Origin: JBFXAN01 sp050184225
Lineage (GTDB): Bacteria; Chloroflexota; Dehalococcoidia; CAUJGQ01
Length of the DNA stretch: 6,603 nt
Assembly (NCBI GenBank): GCA_050184225.1
Contig: JBFXAN010000258.1
Span: 1-6,603, forward strand
Reading direction: 5' to 3'
The position numbers and the translations under genes were made by a program. How positions within the stretch are numbered: position 1 is the stretch's first letter; the number at the start of each line of letters is the position of its first letter. The notes beneath the pieces were generated by a model. It saw only the letters and a list, made by a program, of their open reading frames with translations. It was not told the DNA's origin and ran no database searches. Shown here piece after piece: positions 1-4,595 of the stretch.

Positions 1-6
1 ATTGAA

Positions 7-160
7 CCTACCCCCCCGGCCCCCTACCCTCGCAGGGAAGGGGGAGTTCTGGGCCATCCGGTTGGAATAAGGGTCGTCGGTGTTCTCAGACGAATTATTG
101 GCATCGTCGGTCGACAAGGACTCCCCCTTCCCTGCGAGGGAAGGGGGCCGGGGGGTTAGG
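7..160. repeat. Double-hairpin palindromic repeat, copy 1
   Basis: The ends are inverted: CCTACCCCCCCGG at 7-19 against CCGGGGGGTTAGG at 148-160, one base off perfect. Just inside each end is a local hairpin with an 11-bp stem and a 3-nt loop: 20-44 (loop CGC, one A/A stem mismatch at base 26) and 123-147 (loop GCG, perfect stem CCCCCTTCCCT). The 78-nt centre (45-122) aligns without gaps to the centre of the copy at 6140-6292, about 49 of 78 identical by hand count. Both therefore belong to one family in the same orientation. No open frame in it looks real. This architecture resembles REP/BIME- or MITE-like non-autonomous elements; the family name is not known to me. The true left end could lie a few bases further left, at the window edge. 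Confidence 0.85.
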
Positions 161-173
161 TACTTCCAGCTCG

Positions 174-179
174 TACAAT
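174..179 (+). promoter_or_regulatory. Possible -10 element for lipB
   Basis: TACAAT differs from the TATAAT consensus at one base and lies 18 nt upstream of the ATG at 198. No TTGACA-like -35 exists at 16-18 bp spacing; that position falls in the G-run ending the palindromic repeat. If used, transcription would start near 186-187, leaving a leader of about 11 nt, almost leaderless. That would fit the absence of a Shine-Dalgarno sequence before lipB. Confidence 0.35.
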
Positions 180-197
180 GGTTTCGGGTTGCCAGCG

Positions 198-866
198 ATG
201 ATTTCAACCAACTTCTCGGTCATGAATCTTGGACGCACGTCCTATGTCGACGCGCTTGCCCGGCAGCGTCAGGTGCATGAGCGGCGCAAGGCCGGCTTGT
301 GTTCCGACACGCTAATTCTGACGGAGCATGAGCCGGTGCTCACGCTCGGGCGCAACGCCGACCGGCGACACATTCTAGCAGGCGAGGACGAGCTCCAACA
401 GTTGGGGATCGATGTCGTTCCGGTCGAGCGTGGCGGCAACGTGACGTATCACGGACCGGGGCAGGTGGTCGCGTATCCGATTGTGGATCTGGGCGGCTAC
501 GGCCGGGATATCCGGCGCTATGTGGGCGCACTGGAAGCATCGGCGATCAGGCTGTTGCAGCGGTTTGGCGTCGAGGGCGAGCGACGGCCGGGTACCCCGG
601 GCGTCTGGGCCGGCGACGCGAAGATTGCCTCGGTCGGCGTCTTTGTCAGCCGGTGGGTGACGCTGCACGGCATCGCGATCAACATCGACCCCGACCTCTC
701 TCACTTCGACCTGATCGAGCCGTGTGGCTTGGTGGGCGTCCGAATGACCTCGCTCGCGCGGGAGTTGGGCCGGGCGGTTCCGCTTATCGATGTCGAAGCA
801 TCGTACATGAACGACCTGATCGCCTCGCTCGATGCGATCAGGTCGTTGTTACGTCGTGCCGTCTAG
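198..866 (+). CDS. lipB: Lipoyl(octanoyl)transferase LipB
   Basis: Cytoplasmic LipB moves the octanoyl group from octanoyl-ACP to the lipoyl-domain lysine of E2 and GcvH proteins, the first step of lipoate synthesis; LipA then adds sulfur. At 222 residues it matches the usual family length. Visible signatures are RGGNVTYHGPGQ at about 78-89, the catalytic lysine in AGDAKIASVG (K142), TLHGIAINID, and the catalytic cysteine in IEPCGLVG (C176). Both catalytic residues are present, so it should be active. The start is uncertain. ATG 198 is chosen because it leaves a normal stretch before the conserved LG..SY motif; TTG 189 and ATG 222 are in frame, and none has a clear Shine-Dalgarno sequence. 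The gene follows a palindromic repeat and lies upstream of an E2 gene whose product is a likely substrate. Its last codons contain a perfect 14-bp inverted repeat. Confidence 0.96.
   Translation: MISTNFSVMNLGRTSYVDALARQRQVHERRKAGLCSDTLILTEHEPVLTLGRNADRRHILAGEDELQQLGIDVVPVERGGNVTYHGPGQVVAYPIVDLGGYGRDIRRYVGALEASAIRLLQRFGVEGERRPGTPGVWAGDAKIASVGVFVSRWVTLHGIAINIDPDLSHFDLIEPCGLVGVRMTSLARELGRAVPLIDVEASYMNDLIASLDAIRSLLRRAV
810..847 (+). other. Perfect 14-bp hairpin inside the 3' end of lipB
   Basis: AACGACCTGATCGC (810-823) is the exact reverse complement of GCGATCAGGTCGTT (834-847), with a 10-nt loop. It ends 16 nt before the lipB stop codon. The bases that follow, GTTGTTACG, are only weakly T-rich, so it is not a classic intrinsic terminator. 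It could be a 3'-end stabilising or attenuating RNA stem, or a palindromic protein-binding site. The structure is plain in the sequence; the function is unknown. Confidence 0.7.
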
Positions 867-936
867 CCGCCGACTTGCGGGCAGGCGTTGGCTCCGCGAT
901 GCTGCGGTTCAGAATTTGCCGCCATGCTGTGCCGGC

Positions 937-941
937 GGAGG
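937..941 (+). promoter_or_regulatory. Shine-Dalgarno that sets the channel start
   Basis: GGAGG lies 6 nt before the ATG at 948. The alternative in-frame starts, TTG 888 and ATG 924, have no comparable site, so 948 is preferred. Confidence 0.75.
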
Positions 942-947
942 TGCTCG

Positions 948-1358
948 ATGCCGGTCATGTTCCTCGTCTTCTACGGCTTTGTTCGGGCGACCTGGCATAC
1001 ACTGCGGACCGACGCAGAGTTTCGCGCATTGTTCTATGTCGTCACGTTCTTGCTCGGCGCCGGCACGATCTTCTACTGGCAGACGGAAGATTGGGGTCTG
1101 TTCGACTCCTTTTACTTCTGCGTGATCACCCTGGCAACGGTCGGCTATGGCGACTTGACGCCCACGCACACGATCAGCAAGGTGTTTACCATCGGGTATA
1201 TCTTTGTCGGCCTTGGCACGCTATTGCTCTTCATTAACAAGATGACTGCGTTGGCAGCTACACAAACGCGTGATGAGCATGGACTTTTCCCGAGACTGCA
1301 TCGGCGATCACATGCTCACGATGACCAGCGGGAAGAGACCTCCGCCGATCATCCCTGA
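948..1358 (+). CDS. Two-transmembrane potassium channel (Ion_trans_2 type)
   Basis: This is a small inner-membrane potassium-selective pore of 136 residues that would act as a tetramer, KcsA/MthK-like. After a short amphipathic N-terminus, TM1 spans about 25-44 (ALFYVVTFLLGAGTIFYW). A pore helix follows at about 53-63 (DSFYFCVITLA), then the selectivity filter TVGYGD at 64-69, and TM2 at about 78-98 (KVFTIGYIFVGLGTLLLFIN). The filter is fully canonical. There is no RCK/TrkA-N gating domain; TM2 is followed by about 38 charged residues with a His-rich stretch (HRRSHAHDDQREE). The start at 948 rests on a strong GGAGG; TTG 888 would add 20 unlikely residues. It begins 81 nt after lipB on the same strand and may be cotranscribed, though no functional link is evident. 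It converges with the hydrolase gene, with only 12 nt between stop codons. Confidence 0.9.
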   Translation: MPVMFLVFYGFVRATWHTLRTDAEFRALFYVVTFLLGAGTIFYWQTEDWGLFDSFYFCVITLATVGYGDLTPTHTISKVFTIGYIFVGLGTLLLFINKMTALAATQTRDEHGLFPRLHRRSHAHDDQREETSADHP

Positions 1359-1388
1359 TCGCGGCGCCGGTCACACCGACCGTGACCG
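1346..1388. terminator. Two small hairpins between convergent genes
   Basis: CGATCA/TGATCG (1346-1351 with 1356-1361, loop TCCC) overlaps the channel stop codon. CGGTCAC/GTGACCG (1368-1374 with 1382-1388, 7-nt loop) overlaps the hydrolase stop codon. Both sit where transcription from the two strands should end. Neither is followed by a T-tract on either strand, so intrinsic termination is only a possibility. Confidence 0.3.
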
Positions 1389-2246
1389 CTCCAACGCCCG
1401 ATAGGTCGCGCGGACCGTACCCGGCAGGAGCTCGTGGCCGGCCCAATCGCCGAAGTCATCGAGACGCAGGTGTGCGCCGGCGGCCCGCGGGTCGGGCGCA
1501 CCGTCATTGAGGGCACCCTCAACCTCGGCGGTCACGTGGTTTAGGCAGCGGTTGAAGTCGCCGATCATCGTTCGGTTCCCCACCGGACCATGGCCGGGAA
1601 CGACGACCTCGATGTCGAGCCGTCCGGCCTGTTGGAGCACGTCCGGCCAGTGGAGCGGATCGCCGTCCATCGCGTTGGGCAGCACATGATTGCAGATCAG
1701 ATCACCGCCGAAGAGAACTTTCGATTCTGGTAGATAGACCAGCGTGTCGCCGTTGGTGTGTCCCGCACCGAAGTGCAAGAGCTCGACCCGCTGTCCCGAC
1801 AGGTCAACGACCATTCGATCATCGAAGGAGGAATCAGGCGGCGTAATCCGTGTCTCGGCAAGCTGGCGCGTCAGGTTTTCGGCGGTCAGTCCGTACCATT
1901 GCGACGACGTGGGTGCAAAGGCGATCATGCGCTGCTTGTACGGCTCCGTCTCGCCGAGCATGTTCGACCGCGCGTTGGTATGACCGACCACGTCCGCCTG
2001 CTCGAAGACCTGATTGCCCCACGCGTGATCGAAATGATGGTGACTGATTACGACCGTCGAAACCGGTAGGGGCGTGATCCGGCGGATGTCGGCGAGCAAC
2101 TCCCGGCCGGCCGTCGCCGAGTAGCCGGAATCGACCACGAGCACGCCGCGCTCGCCGATGACGATACCGCTGTTCGGTTGCAGCGGGTGGATGCCGACGC
2201 GGGCGAAGACGCCGGCTGCCAGTTCTTCTATTCGCCATTCCGGCAT
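1371..2246 (-). CDS. Metallo-beta-lactamase-fold metallohydrolase (SoxH/quinoprotein-relay-like)
   Basis: This 291-residue protein has the complete ligand set of a binuclear metal MBL hydrolase: HHHFDH at 69-74 (H69, H71, D73, H74), H163 in FGAGHTNGDT, D182 in FGGDLI, and H219 in VPGHGPVG. The layout (N-terminal GVFARVGIHPLQPNSGIVI, VVDSGYS, then ISHHHFDHAWGN) resembles the SoxH-like or PQQ-associated zinc hydrolase branch more than true beta-lactamases or glyoxalase II. The substrate cannot be told. There is no signal peptide, so it is probably cytoplasmic. The ATG at 2246 is preceded by GAGGG at 6-nt spacing, and both lie inside the inverted repeat at 2241-2427. It is divergent from the pdh operon and convergent with the channel gene. 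Neighbours suggest no pathway. Confidence 0.9.
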   Translation of the reverse strand: MPEWRIEELAAGVFARVGIHPLQPNSGIVIGERGVLVVDSGYSATAGRELLADIRRITPLPVSTVVISHHHFDHAWGNQVFEQADVVGHTNARSNMLGETEPYKQRMIAFAPTSSQWYGLTAENLTRQLAETRITPPDSSFDDRMVVDLSGQRVELLHFGAGHTNGDTLVYLPESKVLFGGDLICNHVLPNAMDGDPLHWPDVLQQAGRLDIEVVVPGHGPVGNRTMIGDFNRCLNHVTAEVEGALNDGAPDPRAAGAHLRLDDFGDWAGHELLPGTVRATYRALERSRSV

Positions 2247-2427
2247 ACGCGGCCCTCACCCCCGACCCCTCTCCCGAACTCGGGAGAGGGGAGCCTCCGT
2301 CAACCGATGATACCAGCCGTGTCGATCGGCGCTGAAGTCCGGATGGAAATGCTGGAAACCGCGTGCCGATCAGGCTCCCCTCGCCCAGGATTGGGCGAGG
2401 GGTCGGGGGTGAGGGTCGCGTATGCCG
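2241..2427. repeat. Extended double-hairpin palindromic element, copy 2
   Basis: One symmetry axis accounts for the whole element: paired positions sum to 4668. Outer arms CGGCATACGCG...CCCTCACCCCCGACCCC (from 2241) and their complement (to 2427) match except at 2252/2416. Each arm holds a local hairpin with an 11-bp stem: 2266-2291 (CCCCTCTCCCG, loop AACT) and 2377-2402 (CCCCTCGCCCA, loop GGAT). Outside the loops, the arms differ at stem bases where each hairpin keeps its own pairing. GGGGAGCCT (2288-2296) also pairs with 2372-2380. The spacer is about 75 nt. The layout is that of copies 1 and 3 but the sequence is different, so this is a related class rather than the same family. It covers the hydrolase start codon and most of the divergent intergenic region. 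The frame upstream of pdhA that runs through it is not believed to be coding. Confidence 0.85.
2253..2257 (-). promoter_or_regulatory. Repeat-derived Shine-Dalgarno for the hydrolase gene
   Basis: On the minus strand this reads GAGGG, 6 nt upstream of the ATG at 2246. It is part of the palindrome's outer arm, so the element appears to supply this gene's ribosome-binding site. Confidence 0.55.
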
Positions 2428-2429
2428 TC

Positions 2430-2435
2430 TATACT
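2430..2435 (+). promoter_or_regulatory. Possible -10 element for the pdhABC operon
   Basis: TATACT lies 3 bp beyond the end of the palindrome and 69 nt before the pdhA ATG. No good -35 is visible at normal spacing; that position falls in the G-rich palindrome arm. A start near 2442 would give a leader of about 63 nt. Confidence 0.35.
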
Positions 2436-2436
2436 A

Positions 2437-2497
2437 GGATCGGCCACAAATATCGATCCGGATTCCCGCCGATCCGGTGCGAACCCAGTCCTGGGAG
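2437..2497 (+). promoter_or_regulatory. pdhA leader with competing stems
   Basis: GGATCGG (2437-2443) can pair with CCGATCC (2469-2475), or its first six bases with CGATCC (2454-2459). CCGGAT (2458-2463) can instead pair with ATCCGG (2472-2477). These pairings exclude one another. A further stem, CCCA/TGGG (2484-2487 with 2492-2495), covers part of the GGGAG Shine-Dalgarno sequence at 2493-2497. The arrangement could permit attenuation or control of ribosome access. I recognise no known riboswitch class. Confidence 0.25.
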
Positions 2498-2504
2498 AAA
2501 CGGC

Positions 2505-3521
2505 ATGGTGGAGACGGCGGCGTCTCAGGAAGCGGGGGCTCCACATCGCGATACGCTGATCGCATTCTACCGCCAGATGGTCCTCATTCGACGCTTCGAA
2601 GAGGCAGCGGCGGTCCAGTATCAACGGCGCAAGATCGGCGGCTTTCTCCATCTCTACATCGGCGAAGAGGCGGTCGCGGTCGGCGCGGTCGATACCCTGC
2701 TGCCGCAGGATACGATCGTCGCCCACTACCGCGAGCACGGTCATGCCCTCGCGCGTGGCGCTGACCCCAACGCGGTGATGGCGGAACTCTTTGGCCGGGC
2801 GACCGGCGTGAGCAAGGGCAAGGGCGGTTCGATGCATCTTTATGATGCGGGCCGTGGGTTTCTCGGCGGATATGCAATCGTCGCCGGCCACCTGCCGATC
2901 GCGGTCGGTCTGGCGATGGCGCATAAGCACAGGAACGACAACGGTATTTGCCTGGCGTTCTTCGGCGACGGCGCCGTCAACGAAGGGGAGTTCCACGAGG
3001 CGCTCAACCTGGCCGCCGTTTGGAAGACGCCGGTGCTCTTTCTCTGCGAGAACAACCTGTACGGCATGGGCACGGCGTTGGAGCGCGCCGCCGCTGTGCC
3101 GGAGGTATACAAGCGTGCCCGCGCCTATGACATCCCCGCGGAACGCTGCAACGGCATGGATGTGCGCGAGATCCACGCCGCTGCCACAAAGGCGGCAGGG
3201 TACGTCCGCACCGAGAAGAAGCCCTACCTGCTCGAAGCGATGTGTTACCGATTCCGCGGTCACTCGATGGCCGACCCGGAGCTGTATCGGGAGAAGGATG
3301 AGGTCGCGCGGTGGCGGGAGCGGGACCCGATCACGCGGCTGCGCAGCGAGCTTCTGGAGAACGGTCAGGCCACGGACGAGGAACTGAACGCGATCGACGC
3401 CGCCGTGGAGCAGCAGGTCGACGAGGCGGTTCGCTTCGCCGATGCCAGCCCGGAGCCGGCGGCAGAGGAACTGTGGACCGATGTCTACGTGGGTGTCGCG
3501 CGGGAGTCGCATCATGCCTGA
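2505..3521 (+). CDS. pdhA: 2-oxoacid (pyruvate) dehydrogenase E1 component, alpha subunit
   Basis: E1-alpha pairs with E1-beta to decarboxylate a 2-oxoacid, probably pyruvate, on thiamine diphosphate and pass the acyl group to lipoyl-E2. At 338 residues it is typical. Features in order are IRRFEEAA (28-35), the GGFLHLYIGEEAVAVG region (45-60), HYREHGHALARG (74-85), KGKGGSMHLYD (104-114), and the ThDP/magnesium motif GDGAVNEGEFHEALN through to CENN (154-184). The loop YRFRGHSMADPELYR (248-262) matches the phosphorylation-loop region of E1-alpha. ATG 2505 is chosen because GGGAG precedes it by 7 nt and homology starts soon after; upstream in-frame sequence back to 2178 runs through the palindromic repeat. 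It overlaps pdhB by 8 nt. Acetoin dehydrogenase AcoA or a branched-chain E1-alpha are close relatives, so the substrate is not certain. Confidence 0.93.
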   Translation: MVETAASQEAGAPHRDTLIAFYRQMVLIRRFEEAAAVQYQRRKIGGFLHLYIGEEAVAVGAVDTLLPQDTIVAHYREHGHALARGADPNAVMAELFGRATGVSKGKGGSMHLYDAGRGFLGGYAIVAGHLPIAVGLAMAHKHRNDNGICLAFFGDGAVNEGEFHEALNLAAVWKTPVLFLCENNLYGMGTALERAAAVPEVYKRARAYDIPAERCNGMDVREIHAAATKAAGYVRTEKKPYLLEAMCYRFRGHSMADPELYREKDEVARWRERDPITRLRSELLENGQATDEELNAIDAAVEQQVDEAVRFADASPEPAAEELWTDVYVGVARESHHA

Positions 3522-4515
3522 GATGACCTACCGCGATGCGATCGCCCAGGCGCTGCGCGAGGAACTGCGTGGCGACGACCGCGTCTTTCTCGTCGGCGAG
3601 GACATCGGCAAATACGGCGGCAGCTACGTCGTCACGAAGGGGTTTCTCGACGAGTTTGGCGAGGATCGGGTGATCGACTCGCCGATCGCCGAGGCCGGGA
3701 TCGTGGGGGCGGCGATCGGGGCGGCGATGGGCGGGATGAAGCCGATCGTCGAACTGATGACGATCAATTTCTCCCTGCTCGCGATCGACCAGATCGTCAA
3801 CCACGCCGCGAAGATCCTCTATATGTCCGGCGGGCAGGTGCCGGTGCCGTGCGTGCTGCGGATGGTGACGGGTGGCGGCAGTCAGCTTGGCGCGCAGCAC
3901 TCGCAGAACCTCGAAGCCTGGTATGCACGGGTGCCGGGATTGAAGGTCGTCTGTCCCTCGACGCCCGCCGACGCGCTCGGCCTGATGCGTCAGGCGATCC
4001 AGGAGCCGGACCCGTATATCTACGTCGAGCACAGCCTCCTGTATCGGACGAAGGGCGAGGTGCCGGAGGGCTATTACACGGTCGTGCCCGGTGAGGCAGT
4101 GGTACGGCGAGAGGGAAGCGACATAACGATCGTCGGTTATCTCCGCACGGTGATCCTGGCGCAGGAGGCGGCGGAGGTCCTGGCGGAAGACGGGATCGAA
4201 GCGGAGGTGATCGACCTGCGCAGCCTGCGCCCGCTGGACCTGGAGCCGGTGATCGCCTCGGTCGAGAAGACGAACCGCCTGATCATGGTGGAAGACGCCT
4301 GGCGGACCGGCGGCTTCTCGAGCGAGATCTGCCAGCTTGTGACGGAGCACGCCTGGGACTTCCTCGACGCACCACCGACGCGGGTCAACGGCGCCGACGT
4401 GCCCGCGCCGTATGCGAAGAATCTGGAAGCGCTCGCCTATCCCAGCGTCGAGGAGGTCGTCGCCGCCGCCCGCGCGACCCTCCCCGGTTCGACCGGAGAC
4501 TATCACGTGAGGTGA
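3514..4515 (+). CDS. pdhB: 2-oxoacid (pyruvate) dehydrogenase E1 component, beta subunit
   Basis: This 333-residue E1-beta completes the alpha2-beta2 decarboxylase. The N-terminal pyrimidine-binding domain has MTYRDAIAQAL (4-14), GEDIGKYGGSYVVTKG (28-43) and DSPIAEAG (55-62), where E60 is the expected ThDP-activating glutamate. It continues with VELMTINFSLLAIDQIVNHA and GGGSQLGAQHSQ (120-131), where H129 corresponds to the conserved active-site histidine. The transketolase C-terminal domain follows, with VIDLRSLRPLD (232-242), VEDAWRTGGF (259-268) and ADVPAPYAKNLE (294-305). ATG 3514 has GGGAG seven bases upstream and overlaps the pdhA stop, indicating translational coupling; ATG 3523 is a less likely alternative. 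All key residues are present. Substrate assignment shares the uncertainty of pdhA. Confidence 0.93.
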   Translation: MPEMTYRDAIAQALREELRGDDRVFLVGEDIGKYGGSYVVTKGFLDEFGEDRVIDSPIAEAGIVGAAIGAAMGGMKPIVELMTINFSLLAIDQIVNHAAKILYMSGGQVPVPCVLRMVTGGGSQLGAQHSQNLEAWYARVPGLKVVCPSTPADALGLMRQAIQEPDPYIYVEHSLLYRTKGEVPEGYYTVVPGEAVVRREGSDITIVGYLRTVILAQEAAEVLAEDGIEAEVIDLRSLRPLDLEPVIASVEKTNRLIMVEDAWRTGGFSSEICQLVTEHAWDFLDAPPTRVNGADVPAPYAKNLEALAYPSVEEVVAAARATLPGSTGDYHVR

Positions 4516-4573
4516 GGGCAGTGGGCAATGGGCAGTGGGCAGTGGGGTTCCAGACTTACCATTGCCGACTGCC
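4516..4573 (+). repeat. Heptamer repeats and intercistronic hairpin, pdhB-pdhC
   Basis: Directly after the pdhB stop are four 7-nt units, GGGCAGT, GGGCAAT, GGGCAGT, GGGCAGT (4516-4543). Bases 4517-4531 pair with 4559-4573 (CCATTGCCGACTGCC) in a 15-bp stem with one mismatch and a 27-nt loop that contains the remaining heptamers. As RNA it would separate the E1 and E2 genes and end 9 nt before the pdhC Shine-Dalgarno sequence. A 7-nt period and a strong Shine-Dalgarno further on argue that it is not coding. It is probably a small dispersed palindromic repeat, with a possible effect on E1:E2 expression ratio. Confidence 0.75.
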
Positions 4574-4582
4574 GCCGACCGA

Positions 4583-4589
4583 AGGGAGG
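4583..4589 (+). promoter_or_regulatory. Shine-Dalgarno that sets a TTG start for pdhC
   Basis: AGGGAGG lies 6 nt before TTG 4596. The lipoyl domain begins immediately after it (ATEIVMPQMG), which supports the unusual start over GTG 4512. Confidence 0.75.
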
Positions 4590-4595
4590 CTCCCC

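Noticed and set aside
80..280. Small plus-strand frame through repeat copy 1 into lipB
   Set aside because: Its sequence is translated repeat (SPFPAREGGRG) followed by out-of-frame lipB.
2298..2303. TTGACG on the minus strand as a -35 for the hydrolase
   Set aside because: The matching -10 position (about 2275-2280) falls in the hairpin loop and stem and does not resemble TATAAT.
2441..2500. Resemblance of the pdhA leader to a cobalamin or TPP riboswitch
   Set aside because: Only short words such as GCCAC and GGTGCGAA are present; the required core elements and length are missing.
2178..2504. In-frame 109-codon extension of pdhA upstream of ATG 2505
   Set aside because: It runs through the palindromic element and the opposite-strand hydrolase start, reads as low-complexity Pro/Ser/Gly typical of translated repeats, and extends well beyond the E1-alpha family N-terminus. 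ATG 2505 has its own Shine-Dalgarno sequence.
2422..2559. 45-codon plus-strand frame from the mirror-image ATG
   Set aside because: Not called as a gene: the Arg-rich C-terminus comes from out-of-frame pdhA, and the proposed transcription start lies downstream of its ATG. Kept only as part of the palindrome finding.
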